Assembly: GCA_005798405.1 (NCBI GenBank)
Contig: SYJQ01000006.1
Location: forward strand, 107,486 to 156,328
Direction: 5' to 3'
Source of the DNA: Nitrosopumilaceae archaeon
GTDB lineage: Archaea > Thermoproteota > Nitrososphaeria > Nitrososphaerales > Nitrosopumilaceae
DNA: 48,843 bases
Positions within the stretch are counted from its first letter, which is position 1; each line of letters starts with the position of its first letter. The position numbers and the translations under genes are program-made. The notes beneath the pieces were generated by a model that saw only the letters and a program-made list of their open reading frames with translations, was not told the DNA's origin and searched no databases. This document shows positions 1 to 7,158 of the stretch, in pieces.

Positions 1-257
1 GGTTCGAGCTCTCCTTTTCCAATCATTTCCTCATTTTCTATTACAAAAAACTCTGTTTTACCTGCTGTTAAAACCAATAATGATGGATTGTTAAATTCTA
101 ATTCTACGTTATACGTTGAGCCTTTTTCAGTTTCCTCAAGAAGATTACTTTGTGTGATAGTTACGCCTATTTGTGAGGCTGAAGCATATTGGGAATATCC
201 AAAAAGACTCATTCCTATAACAAATACTATGATTATACCCTTTACTGAGGATCTCAT
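1..257 (-). CDS. Secreted LEA14/WHy-like protein, C-terminus cut by window edge
   Basis: The gene starts at ATG 257 and runs off the left edge, so only the first 85 residues are visible. Residues 1-27 form a signal peptide: basic MRSSVKG, a hydrophobic core, then a YASAS-type cleavage region. The exported part has alternating beta strands with the NVELEFNNPS pattern typical of the LEA14/water-stress (WHy) beta-sandwich. Two other genes here (6084-6578 and 34197-34760) share this architecture: one N-terminal hydrophobic segment, then a domain with an NP(S) turn in the second strand. The function is unknown. The fold call rests on pattern likeness only and is moderate. Confidence 0.6.
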   Translation of the reverse strand, partial: MRSSVKGIIIVFVIGMSLFGYSQYASASQIGVTITQSNLLEETEKGSTYNVELEFNNPSLLVLTAGKTEFFVIENEEMIGKGELE

Positions 258-389
258 GTTTCAATATCACAAAATTGCTTTTTAACTCAATAGGAAAAAA
301 ATCCAATTTATGTGTGTAAAAGTTTTGATCTAATCTTAAAGCTCATTAGAGCTAGCAGAATAAATCAAAACCTTTCGATTTATGGGTAG

Positions 390-872
390 ATGGCTAGAAT
401 AAAACTCAAACTTGGTGAGAATGAAATTGAGGTTGATTCTAGAGATTTTTACGTAGACAATCAAACTTTAGGTGAAATTATCACAAATATATCAAATTAC
501 ATACCAGCAAATCAGGCAAAAATCATCTATGAAAATACAAATGAAATTACAAAATCAAAAGAAACAGCACAATCTAACCAATACGGTCTAGAGTATTTGG
601 ATGATGCAGAAGCATATGAACCAGAATTTAATGAGCCAAAACCAATTAACTCTCATGAAATTAAAGCAAAACTGAGAATATTAGAAACCAGTAGATTCTT
701 TGATTCTCCAAGAACAGTAACAGAAACTGTTCAACAACTAAGAGAATATGGTTGGAGTGCCAGTCCTTTGGATGTATCAAAGGCTCTAGCAAAGATGGCA
801 TCTAATAGGGAAATTTTAAAAAATTCAAAAGAAAACAGAGCACATTATTTTGTACAGTGCTCTAGTGTCTAA
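390..872 (+). CDS. Hypothetical protein with C-terminal winged-helix-like domain
   Basis: This is a 160-residue soluble protein. Residues 1-45 form a short beta-rich segment beginning MARIKLKLGENEIEVDSRDF. Residues 50-90 are an acidic, poorly structured linker. Residues 90-160 are helical and resemble a winged helix-turn-helix (RFFDSPRTVTETVQQLREYG, then LDVSKALAKMASN), with a basic beta-wing-like end. The last bases overlap the convergent zinc-ribbon gene by 4 bases. A DNA- or RNA-binding role is inferred from the C-terminal domain. I do not recognise the full-length family. Confidence 0.7.
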   Translation: MARIKLKLGENEIEVDSRDFYVDNQTLGEIITNISNYIPANQAKIIYENTNEITKSKETAQSNQYGLEYLDDAEAYEPEFNEPKPINSHEIKAKLRILETSRFFDSPRTVTETVQQLREYGWSASPLDVSKALAKMASNREILKNSKENRAHYFVQCSSV

Positions 873-1060
873 CTAATATTATATTGGCATTTTTTACAAT
901 TACTAAAAATTTCTCCTTCTAAATGATCAAAATGTGTATTACACTCATTGCATGTATGATGCATATCGTAATACCCATCTTTTTCGATCTGTCCAACTCT
1001 ATTTGATTCAAGATTGGTACTCCCACATTTTATACAGTGACACCCACATTCAATTTTCAT
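869..1060 (-). CDS. Small two-knuckle zinc-ribbon protein
   Basis: This 63-residue protein is dominated by metal-ligand motifs: CGCHCIKCG near the N-terminus, CNEC with a nearby HFDH in the middle, and CKKC near the C-terminus. That is enough cysteines for one or two zinc sites of the rubredoxin-knuckle type. It has no membrane segment or export signal, so it should be cytoplasmic. It converges on the winged-helix gene at 390-872 with a 4-base overlap. Zinc binding is inferred from the CxxC pairs; any nucleic-acid or protein partner is unknown. Confidence 0.7.
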   Translation of the reverse strand: MKIECGCHCIKCGSTNLESNRVGQIEKDGYYDMHHTCNECNTHFDHLEGEIFSNCKKCQYNIS

Positions 1061-1109
1061 AATTAAATCTCCGATAATCTATGTATAGTTGTTTTACATA
1101 TACAAATCA

Positions 1110-1265
1110 TTGGGAAAGAAACGTGAAATCCCACTTGAGATTGATGATCATTTTAAACTGTATGGAAAAGAACCTTGGGAAGTAGATTATGGAGAAAAAT
1201 GTATGATATGCAATGTTAGAATTGACGAATACGGTTTTTGTTCCTGCGGATCAAGTGGAGATTAA
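1110..1265 (+). CDS. 51-residue zinc-binding micro-protein
   Basis: Reading from TTG 1110 gives 51 residues, MGKKREIPLEIDDHF at the start and a C-terminal metal site CMIC followed by CSCGSSGD. A TATA-like ATGTATAG at 1081-1088 lies about 25 bases upstream, which suits a leaderless TTG start. The N-terminal half is acidic (KEPWEVDYGEK). It is oriented away from the zinc-ribbon gene at 869-1060, so the two small zinc proteins are divergently transcribed. Its function is unknown. It is short, but the paired cysteine motifs and the promoter position argue that it is real. Confidence 0.6.
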   Translation: MGKKREIPLEIDDHFKLYGKEPWEVDYGEKCMICNVRIDEYGFCSCGSSGD

Positions 1266-1323
1266 TTATTTCTATTTATTGATGAAAAGAGAATTTAAAA
1301 CTTATTTTGTATGCTTATATTTT

Positions 1324-2334
1324 TCAAATATCTAAACTGTCTGAAGATTCTGTCTTACCTTCTGGGATTTCTCTAGAAGTTACTGTTGGTTTCTTTTTTC
1401 TCATTATTACCATAGTTACTACAAATCCAACTGATACAATAATTCCAAGTAGGATATAGACAATAATGTCTTGATTTACACTCGCTACTGAACTGTCCTG
1501 AATAGTGGGTTTTTCATCACTTATAGCTGTAACACCCATAATTGACACAGTGCCTGAATTGTCCGGTCTTATGTTAAGCCAAACATGTGTTCCGTTATTG
1601 ATGTATTCATGAAAAAATATTTTCTCATCTCCCAAGAATACATTATACGGTTTTGATAATAATTCCAGAGGAATTATTGTTGTTACAAATTGATTTTTTC
1701 CGTTAACTACAAAACTAATGCTTTTTGTTGATTGATCAAAATTAAACTGATTTATTTCTGCATATGTTCTTACTTCAATTAGGAATTCTTTATTCTCAAA
1801 TTTTACATTTTCTAATATTTTTGGTTCATTTATGGAATACTCCAAAATCATTTGACAACCATGACATGCAATTCCCTTTTTTTCACCTAAATAGACAGGT
1901 CTCTCATTTACAAAAATTAAATCCACTTCTTCAGGAATTATAAAAGATGTTGTTTCAAGATATCTAAAATTCCATTCATGTACATTATCTTTTAGAAAAA
2001 TAACGTCTTCTAGATCATATTCTACAATTGTATCTTCTTGCGATGGATAAATCATCACAGCATCATTATCACCAATAACTCCAAACTGTTTTTCTTTTCC
2101 CACTTCATTTGAAACTGTAATATTGGTTATAGTTCCATCAATCAATTCAATCTGTTTGGGTGAATCTAAAGAAGCAATTACGTGTTTTACGTGAATTTCA
2201 TCTGATGAACTAATTACCACTTTGATTGATTTTTGCTCTGCTTTTTCTCCAATAGAAATTTCTTGGGCACTTACTATAGGAATGGCTGTTATCAATACCA
2301 ACACTACGAAAAAAATAACTTGTTTCGAAATCAT
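1324..2334 (-). CDS. Secreted membrane-anchored protein with CHGC motif
   Basis: This 336-residue protein has an N-terminal signal peptide (about residues 1-23, cleavage near VSAQ). A beta-rich extracytoplasmic region follows (about 24-285). A C-terminal membrane helix (about 289-311) precedes the basic stop-transfer MRKKK and a short cytoplasmic tail. One cysteine pair, C157-H-G-C160, lies mid-domain and could form a disulfide or bind metal. The ATG directly follows the TAA of the cyclophilin gene (TAAATG), so the two are co-transcribed. The topology is clear; the function is not. The co-transcribed isomerase is cytoplasmic, so the pairing need not mean a shared pathway. Confidence 0.7.
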   Translation of the reverse strand: MISKQVIFFVVLVLITAIPIVSAQEISIGEKAEQKSIKVVISSSDEIHVKHVIASLDSPKQIELIDGTITNITVSNEVGKEKQFGVIGDNDAVMIYPSQEDTIVEYDLEDVIFLKDNVHEWNFRYLETTSFIIPEEVDLIFVNERPVYLGEKKGIACHGCQMILEYSINEPKILENVKFENKEFLIEVRTYAEINQFNFDQSTKSISFVVNGKNQFVTTIIPLELLSKPYNVFLGDEKIFFHEYINNGTHVWLNIRPDNSGTVSIMGVTAISDEKPTIQDSSVASVNQDIIVYILLGIIVSVGFVVTMVIMRKKKPTVTSREIPEGKTESSDSLDI

Positions 2335-2811
2335 TTATTCCACTTTAACATGAAGCATTTTTGCTTCTTCAAGGGGACAATCATTACGATCTCTCTGTAA
2401 ATTCACAATTTTATCTGCAACATCCATTCCTTCTATTACTTCTCCAAATACAGTATACTGTCTATCAAGAAACGTACTATCTGTTGTAACAATGAAAAAT
2501 TGTGAACCTGCACTATTTGGATCCTGTGCTCTGGCCATAGAAACAATACCACGATGATGTGATCTTGAGCTAAATTCTGCCTTAATTGTATGGCCCGGTC
2601 CTCCAGTTCCCCAAGTATTCTTATTTCCACTCTTTGTATTTGGGTCTCCTCCCTGAATCATAAATCCAGGAATTACTCTATGAAAAAGTGTGCCGTTATA
2701 GAATCCATCTCTTGCCAATTTCTCAAAATTTCTAACAGTTTCTGGTGCCAAATCAGGAAGTAATTTGAATACAATTGTCCCTAGATTAGTTTCAATAATT
2801 GCTGTACTCAA
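2335..2811 (-). CDS. Cyclophilin-type peptidyl-prolyl cis-trans isomerase
   Basis: This is a 158-residue single-domain cyclophilin. Recognisable motifs include the active-site run FHRVIPGFMIQGGDP (Arg and Phe contacts), the tryptophan-glycine loop NTWGTGGPGH, and SAGSQFFIV. It catalyses proline cis-trans isomerisation in protein folding. There is no signal peptide, so it acts in the cytoplasm. It starts at TTG 2811. It leads a two-gene unit with the membrane-anchored protein at 1324-2334, which starts immediately after its stop. Family assignment is certain; the substrates are unknown. Confidence 0.95.
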   Translation of the reverse strand: MSTAIIETNLGTIVFKLLPDLAPETVRNFEKLARDGFYNGTLFHRVIPGFMIQGGDPNTKSGNKNTWGTGGPGHTIKAEFSSRSHHRGIVSMARAQDPNSAGSQFFIVTTDSTFLDRQYTVFGEVIEGMDVADKIVNLQRDRNDCPLEEAKMLHVKVE

Positions 2812-2827
2812 CAGGAATCATCAACAG

Positions 2828-2840
2828 TCTTATCATAAGA
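2828..2840. promoter_or_regulatory. 13-base palindrome at the cyclophilin promoter
   Basis: TCTTAT-C-ATAAGA is a perfect inverted repeat. Its centre lies about 23-25 bases before the TTG start of the cyclophilin gene, where the TATA box should be. It may simply be the TATA element or also a repressor site. The rest of 2812-3055 is AT-rich with nothing coding visible. Confidence 0.3.
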
Positions 2841-3025
2841 GTCTTTTTGTAATTAATAATTTAAAATTCTTATAGTTGATTATTGTAATTTGAAAAATTC
2901 ATAACAATCAGTACGTTTTTCGTTAATAAAATATTATTTAATTAAATAGTAATTATTTTACTCAAAAATATTTTCTAATTATTAATGCTTAAATCAAAAA
3001 TTAAACAATTCAAAAAGTTATAGTC

Positions 3026-3033
3026 TTATATAG
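3026..3033 (+). promoter_or_regulatory. TATA box for the HTH gene at 3056
   Basis: TTATATAG is centred about 26 bases before the TTG start at 3056, the usual archaeal TATA-to-start distance. Transcription should therefore begin at or next to the start codon, giving a leaderless mRNA. Confidence 0.6.
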
Positions 3034-3055
3034 AACAACTAAAATTTAGAATTCG

Positions 3056-3283
3056 TTGAATCGTACAAACCAAAGCACGATCATTAAAGAAGCAATTAAT
3101 TCTTATCTTGACAAAGGGGTAACCGACAAACAGGATATCTATACCAAAGTCGTAGATGAACTTGGTGTTCCAAGACCTACAGTCAGAAGGGTCGCAAGAG
3201 ACTTGAGAACTGAATTACTACAAAAAATCCAGATCTTACAATCAGATATGCCTAAAACATCTACTTCTGAAGAAGACGAATAA
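3056..3283 (+). CDS. Small helix-turn-helix DNA-binding protein
   Basis: This 75-residue protein consists mostly of one compact helix-turn-helix: an N-terminal helix (IIKEAINSYLDKG), a short turn with KQDIYTKVVDELG, then the recognition-like helix VPRPTVRRVARDLR. The acidic tail (SEEDE) is probably disordered. It starts at TTG 3056 under a well-placed TATA box and is followed by a T-rich terminator. It stands alone, so its targets cannot be inferred. It is likely a small transcription factor or chromatin-associated protein. Confidence 0.75.
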   Translation: MNRTNQSTIIKEAINSYLDKGVTDKQDIYTKVVDELGVPRPTVRRVARDLRTELLQKIQILQSDMPKTSTSEEDE

Positions 3284-3290
3284 AACAGGC

Positions 3291-3306
3291 TCTTTTTTTC
3301 TTTTTA
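3291..3306 (+). terminator. T-rich terminator after the small HTH gene
   Basis: A nearly unbroken pyrimidine/T run (tctttttttctttttact) begins 8 bases after the stop codon. Archaeal termination commonly uses such non-template T tracts. Confidence 0.55.
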
Positions 3307-3367
3307 CTTAATATCGATTTTTAATATCAGCATTACTGTTATAAACAATGAATTTTTCAAATAATTT

Positions 3368-3847
3368 ATGGGATATCTTGGAAACCATTTAGCAACAGTG
3401 GTTACTGGAGTCTTTGCGGCTATACTTACAGGATTATGGCCTTATTTTGTAGATTTTGCTCCAATACTAAATTTTGTATTTATCATGGCTGTTCCGATAA
3501 CTTGGTTCCTTACTTTTACCTGTTGGATTTCTCAAAAGAGTACTGACTACATGCATAAATCTAAATCTCATGTGAATCACAGCGAAAAAAAAAGCTTGAG
3601 TAATTCACAAACCACTCAAATTTACACATCAGATGGAAAACAGGTTAGCCTCACTGAAATTAAAGTTGCACAAAATGAATTATCTGGAGAACTAAACAAA
3701 CTCAAAGAAACTGTAAAGATAAAGAATAGTGAAATTGAAAGATTAAATCAAGAAATTTCAAATCTTCAAACTTTAGTTCAAATTGAATCATTGAAAACAG
3801 AACTTGCTAATCTTAAGATGTTAGCTTCTAAAAGTAAAAAAAACTAA
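3368..3847 (+). CDS. Membrane protein with two TM helices and a C-terminal coiled coil
   Basis: This is a 159-residue protein. Residues about 8-24 and 32-54 form two hydrophobic helices separated by a short loop (WPYFVDFAP). A basic linker follows (HKSKSHVNHSEKK). Residues 95-155 form a strong heptad-like coiled coil (NELSGELNKLKETVKIKN, then IERLNQEISNLQTLVQ). The expected topology is a membrane hairpin with a long cytoplasmic coiled coil. It does not match a family I can name, and no partner is evident nearby. Confidence 0.65.
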   Translation: MGYLGNHLATVVTGVFAAILTGLWPYFVDFAPILNFVFIMAVPITWFLTFTCWISQKSTDYMHKSKSHVNHSEKKSLSNSQTTQIYTSDGKQVSLTEIKVAQNELSGELNKLKETVKIKNSEIERLNQEISNLQTLVQIESLKTELANLKMLASKSKKN

Positions 3848-3851
3848 TAGA

Positions 3852-3971
3852 TTAATCCTTACAGTGACAACATACTATACCATGATTATTTTTACAGCTT
3901 GGACAACTTACAGCACCACCATAATGACATTTACATGAGCACAATTCTGTTGGATCTTTCTTCATATTCAT
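3852..3971 (-). CDS. 39-residue cysteine-rich zinc-finger micro-protein
   Basis: Reading from ATG 3971 gives 39 residues with eight cysteines and two histidines: CSCKCH near residue 11, CPSC in the middle and CCHCK at the end. The spacing suggests two zinc knuckles in a very small domain, with a basic, lysine-rich surface. A second ATG lies two codons in. It is one of three small zinc proteins in the first 4 kb. No function can be assigned; zinc binding is inferred. Confidence 0.6.
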   Translation of the reverse strand: MNMKKDPTELCSCKCHYGGAVSCPSCKNNHGIVCCHCKD

Positions 3972-4023
3972 TAGTATCACTTCTACGTCATGTTAATATT
4001 TGACTCTTACAGTTTTAAGCTAA

Positions 4024-4518
4024 ATGAGTTGGCGTAAATCTTTTAAACTAAATAACAAAATTATCCCTATGTCTAAAAATATTATATTTGCCGGTATTAT
4101 TGCATCGATATTATTTACTACTGTTCTATCCAACACAAATTCCTTTGCTCAACCAATTGAATCCCAAACAGAAATTACACCAATTAATAATTCCATGGCA
4201 ATTGAAAAAACAACTCTTCAAATGTATATCTCTAAAAATAATAAATTACCTTGGGGATTTGTTGAAGGAAAGATCTCAAATCCTGCTATTGATTATCCTG
4301 TAATTATTCAAATTTTTGATAATGATGAAATTATTAATGGAAACAGTGTTGGTGCTGTACACTTTGCACAAACTCCAGTAAATGAAGATGGTTCATATGA
4401 ATACCGATTTAGAGTACTTGACTCAGATCAAGGACAAACAACAAAAATTTTTGATGGTAGTTACACTGTTAAAATTTTCAAGGTAGTATACCTACATCCT
4501 AATCTTGATGTAGTTTAA
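4024..4518 (+). CDS. Secreted beta-sandwich protein of unknown function
   Basis: This 164-residue protein carries a signal peptide (hydrophobic core IIFAGIIASILF, cleavage near SFAQ). The mature domain has strands such as GFVEGKISNPAIDYPVIIQI, then VNEDGSYEYRF and a final GSYTVKI, the Ig-like pattern frequent in thaumarchaeal surface proteins. Two starts are possible, ATG 4024 and ATG 4069. Each has a TATA-like element about 25-27 bases upstream (around 3993-4000 and 4041-4048). The 3' end overlaps the convergent FMN reductase gene by 20 bases. It probably acts at the cell surface. Confidence 0.65.
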   Translation: MSWRKSFKLNNKIIPMSKNIIFAGIIASILFTTVLSNTNSFAQPIESQTEITPINNSMAIEKTTLQMYISKNNKLPWGFVEGKISNPAIDYPVIIQIFDNDEIINGNSVGAVHFAQTPVNEDGSYEYRFRVLDSDQGQTTKIFDGSYTVKIFKVVYLHPNLDVV

Positions 4519-5029
4519 AAGCCATTTTCAAAGTCTCATCTACTAAATCTCTTAATCTTTTCTTATCATCATCATTTGAGATGGTATTTTCTGAGATTGA
4601 TTCAGTAGTCAAAAATACTGCTTTAGGATTAGTGATTACTCTGAAATATGATAATAATTGGGTGATCAATGTTTGAACATCAACAAATCCAATATTACCA
4701 GCCGCTAAAATTACCATACCTGCTACTTTACCTTCAGTTTTTTTATAATTGATGTATTCAAACAGATTTTTCAATGCAGAACTAAAAAATGAATTGTAAA
4801 TTGGAGATCCGATCAACCAAACATCTGCATCCATGATATCTTTAGATGCACTTTTTGTATGTTCATTGTATTCTTCTTCTGGTCCTCTATAGCATTCAAT
4901 TTGTCCTTCTGAAAGATTAATCAATTTAGTATCAGCGTTTTTTGATTTTGTATATTCAAAAATGTATTTCATTATTACTTGAGTATTTCCATTTTTTCTT
5001 GGACTTCCTGAAATTATTACAACTTTCAT
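4499..5029 (-). CDS. NADPH-dependent FMN reductase / flavodoxin-fold oxidoreductase
   Basis: This 176-residue flavodoxin-fold protein binds FMN. The phosphate-binding loop is ISGSPRKNGNT just after the first strand, and the second flavin loop contains the GSPIYNSFFS motif typical of NADPH-dependent FMN reductases. Reduced flavin or quinone reduction is the usual activity of the family. I chose ATG 5029 over GTG 5041 because CTTAAATAC sits about 20-28 bases before 5029, giving a leaderless start. It converges with the secreted protein at 4024-4518. The electron acceptor is unknown. Confidence 0.85.
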   Translation of the reverse strand: MKVVIISGSPRKNGNTQVIMKYIFEYTKSKNADTKLINLSEGQIECYRGPEEEYNEHTKSASKDIMDADVWLIGSPIYNSFFSSALKNLFEYINYKKTEGKVAGMVILAAGNIGFVDVQTLITQLLSYFRVITNPKAVFLTTESISENTISNDDDKKRLRDLVDETLKMAFKLHQD

Positions 5030-5086
5030 AATTCTGACCACTTATCTTTGTATTTAAGTTACAATAAAATTTTTTAAAAAAGAAAA

Positions 5087-5180
5087 CGGGCTTGGAGGGC
5101 TTCGATCCCTCGACCTGTAACTTAGGAGGCTACTGCGCTATCCAAGTTTCGCGTCTAAAATGACTCTGCGCCACAAGCCC
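5087..5180 (-). tRNA. tRNA-Arg(CCT) with intron in the D loop
   Basis: The acceptor stem GGGCTTG/CAAGCCC is perfect and the discriminator is G. The D stem is GCGC/GCGC. The anticodon stem is GTAGC/GTTAC with loop CTCCTAA, so the anticodon is CCT (5124-5126), reading AGG. The T arm is GAGGG-ATCGAAG-CCCTC. The D arm is too long: a 19-base insert separates AG (14-15) from CTTGGATA. Without it the tRNA is 75 bases and canonical. CCA is not encoded. A T-run follows the 3' end. Position 54 is A instead of the usual T. Confidence 0.93.
5147..5165 (-). other. Non-canonical 19-base tRNA intron in the D loop
   Basis: The insert lies after G15 of tRNA-Arg(CCT). A relaxed bulge-helix-bulge can be drawn. 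Exon CGC pairs with intron GCG, a 3-base bulge AGA holds the 5' junction, and intron GTC pairs with GAC around an ATTTTA loop. An A-rich bulge (AAA/AAC) holds the 3' junction. Splicing by an archaeal endonuclease able to cut relaxed motifs is inferred. The exact junction may shift by one base. Confidence 0.75.
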
Positions 5181-5204
5181 AGCAAAAAAAATACTTGTAA
5201 TTAT

Positions 5205-5915
5205 TTAAGCGTAATCAAGATTAGTTTTGATCATTTCTTGTATTTGATTCCAGCCTACATTCTTTGTGTCTTGCCATTTCTCAAAATACACTACATCCTT
5301 AAGATCTAGTCTTGGAAGCCATCCTGCTGTTTCAAGATCAGGTTTTTGAGCAAATTCATCTACATACCCTAAACAAAGATATGCTATTGGAACAACATGT
5401 TCTGGTAATTCTAAAACTTCTTTGAGAATATCATTTGAAAGAATACTTACCCAACCAAGTCCAACTCCTTCTGTTCTTGCAGCAAGCCATAAATTTTGAA
5501 TAGCACAACATACACTATACAATCCTGCTTCAGGAATACTTGATCTCCCAATTACAAATGGACCAAACTTTGATGGATCATATGTAACACACAGATTGAT
5601 AGGAGATTCTAAAATTCCCTCGAGTTTAAATGAAAGATATTTTGATCTCTTTGGTTCTTCAACTAGTTTTGATGAACGATTCTTTTCTTCTTCAAAAGAA
5701 TCCTTGATCTTCTTTTTTGTGATAGTATCTTTTATCAAAATAAAATTCCATGGTTGAGAAAAACCAACAGAAGGTGCATGATGTGCAGCATTTAGAATTC
5801 TAGATAAAATTTCATCTTTGATAGATCTTGAGGTAAAATGAGATCTAACATCTCTCCTTGAGTAAATTGCCTTATAGAGACCTTTTTTCTCCTCATCGGT
5901 AAATTCTTCTGCCAA
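5205..5915 (-). CDS. bluB: 5,6-dimethylbenzimidazole synthase BluB
   Basis: BluB is a flavin-destructase that converts FMNH2 and oxygen into 5,6-dimethylbenzimidazole, the lower base of cobalamin. The 236-residue protein has the family's landmarks: RRDVRSHF near residue 20, HAPSVGFSQPWNF near 46-58, FGPFVIGRSS near 118-126, and a long ARTEGVGLGWVSIL segment near 146-159. These separate it from ordinary nitroreductases. It is flanked by two tRNA genes with no other cobalamin genes nearby. Thaumarchaea are known cobalamin producers, so this gene would supply the lower base. The oxygen requirement fits an aerobic ammonia oxidiser. Confidence 0.92.
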   Translation of the reverse strand: MAEEFTDEEKKGLYKAIYSRRDVRSHFTSRSIKDEILSRILNAAHHAPSVGFSQPWNFILIKDTITKKKIKDSFEEEKNRSSKLVEEPKRSKYLSFKLEGILESPINLCVTYDPSKFGPFVIGRSSIPEAGLYSVCCAIQNLWLAARTEGVGLGWVSILSNDILKEVLELPEHVVPIAYLCLGYVDEFAQKPDLETAGWLPRLDLKDVVYFEKWQDTKNVGWNQIQEMIKTNLDYA

Positions 5916-5998
5916 CTCTTAGACGTCTTTTTTCTTTTTATTCAATCCTTTCTCTTGTTAAACGTTAATAATGCCTGCACCTAATCTTTTACTTCAAT

Positions 5999-6072
5999 GG
6001 GCCGGTAGTCTAGCCGGTTAGGATACTGCCCCGACATGGCAGTGATCGTGAGTTCGAATCTCACTCGGCCCA
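5999..6072 (+). tRNA. tRNA-Val(GAC)
   Basis: A 74-base cloverleaf without intron. Acceptor GGGCCGG/TCGGCCC (last pair G-T), D stem GTCT/GGAT, anticodon stem CTGCC/GGCAG, loop CCGACAT with anticodon GAC at 6033-6035, T arm GTGAG-TTCGAAT-CTCAC, discriminator A. Position 33 is C (6032) instead of the near-universal U. No CCA is encoded. T5 follows at 6074. Confidence 0.92.
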
Positions 6073-6073
6073 C

Positions 6074-6078
6074 TTTTT
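6074..6078 (+). terminator. T5 run after tRNA-Val
   Basis: Five T residues start two bases after the discriminator base, a plausible archaeal terminator for a short tRNA transcript. The stop of the convergent LEA-like gene is at 6084. Confidence 0.45.
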
Positions 6079-6083
6079 ATAAC

Positions 6084-6578
6084 TTAAGTTGAAGTCTTGA
6101 ACTGTTTTTCAATTAAACTCCAAGAAGTTTCCGTGGTTATACTTCCTTCGGCAGTAAAACTATTGACATTACCATCCAAAACTGCTTGATATATCTCAGA
6201 ATTGACATCAGACTTATTTAGAATAAATGTATTTTTTAAAGGAATTTCTACTCCTGAATAAAACACTGCTCTACCTGGCATTGCAATATCTTCAGTAGAA
6301 TATTGACCTGAACCCAATAATTGTCCATCTGCATAAAGTTGGTAACCAATAATTGGAACTGTAAATGTTTTTTCACTAGGATTCTTTACAAGAAAAGTAA
6401 CTTCTAATTTAGCAAAGTTTTCAATTTTGTTAACATCTTTTACCTCAACATTTAGCAATTCAATTTCAACTTGTTCTAATTCTGGATTATCAAGACTAGC
6501 ATACCATACAATTACACCCATCATTCCAAATAATCCTGCAATTGCAGCATAGACTATCATTTTACTTTGTATTCCCAA
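6084..6578 (-). CDS. Membrane-anchored LEA14/WHy-like protein
   Basis: This 164-residue protein has one N-terminal membrane helix (about 7-26, IVYAAIAGLFGMMGVIVWYA). Its extracytoplasmic domain has the LEA14 layout: a strand IELLNVEVKDVNKIENF, then AKLEVTFLVKNPS with the NP turn, and GYQLYADGQLLGSGQYS. The LEA14 beta-sandwich is linked in other organisms to desiccation or stress. Here it is probably a surface protein. A paralogue with the same layout lies at 34197-34760. The gene is divergent from the CopD-like gene at 6661. Confidence 0.7.
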   Translation of the reverse strand: MGIQSKMIVYAAIAGLFGMMGVIVWYASLDNPELEQVEIELLNVEVKDVNKIENFAKLEVTFLVKNPSEKTFTVPIIGYQLYADGQLLGSGQYSTEDIAMPGRAVFYSGVEIPLKNTFILNKSDVNSEIYQAVLDGNVNSFTAEGSITTETSWSLIEKQFKTST

Positions 6579-6660
6579 TTCAATAATATCAGATTATGGA
6601 CAACTAAAAAAGGTTGTCAAGATCCAAATACATAATATTTGATTTGAAATATGAAATGTT

Positions 6661-7158
6661 ATGACTCCATTTGAACAAGCAATAATTTTATGGATTCATC
6701 TTCTTTCAGCTGCTATTTGGGTTGGAGGTTCTCTTTTTATTGGAATTGTTTTTTCACCTCTTCTTAAAACAATGTTTGGCTCCGTTGAAGAAAGAATGCA
6801 AATTATGATTAAAGTTGGTAAAAGATTCAACAAAATTGCTGTTCCATCATTAATAATTCTCATAGGTACTGGTTTATACAATTCACATGTGCTTCTAAGT
6901 AAACCTGATTTGTTAATGGCTACAAGCTATGGTAATTTTCTTATCATTAAGATAATCCTAGTCATTGCATTAATTATTACATATGCAATACATGTTAGAG
7001 TCATTAGAAAAGATGTAGAAGATAAGATAATGTCAAAACAAATGTCACCACAACAAATTCAAAAATTAAGAAAAAAAATTATTATTCTTGGAGAAATTAC
7101 AGTAGTATTATCTGTGGCAATCTTATTTTTTGCATCTTTACTTGATGTTGGTGTTTGA
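6661..7158 (+). CDS. CopD-like integral membrane protein
   Basis: This 165-residue protein has four predicted membrane helices (about 7-30, 57-75, 90-112 and 139-160). The first helix carries WIHLLSAAIWVGGSLF, the histidine-containing pattern of the CopD/YqhA-like superfamily. CopD proteins are associated with copper uptake or tolerance, and some relatives bind haem. Copper handling would suit an ammonia oxidiser, which depends on copper enzymes, but that link is inference. The last 21 bases overlap the convergent rtcA gene. Confidence 0.65.
   Translation: MTPFEQAIILWIHLLSAAIWVGGSLFIGIVFSPLLKTMFGSVEERMQIMIKVGKRFNKIAVPSLIILIGTGLYNSHVLLSKPDLLMATSYGNFLIIKIILVIALIITYAIHVRVIRKDVEDKIMSKQMSPQQIQKLRKKIIILGEITVVLSVAILFFASLLDVGV

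Noticed and set aside
2812-3055. Possible RNA gene or small gene in the longest spacer
   Set aside because: No open frame of useful length, C/D box pair or stable stem was seen; it is AT-rich promoter DNA apart from the 2828-2840 palindrome.
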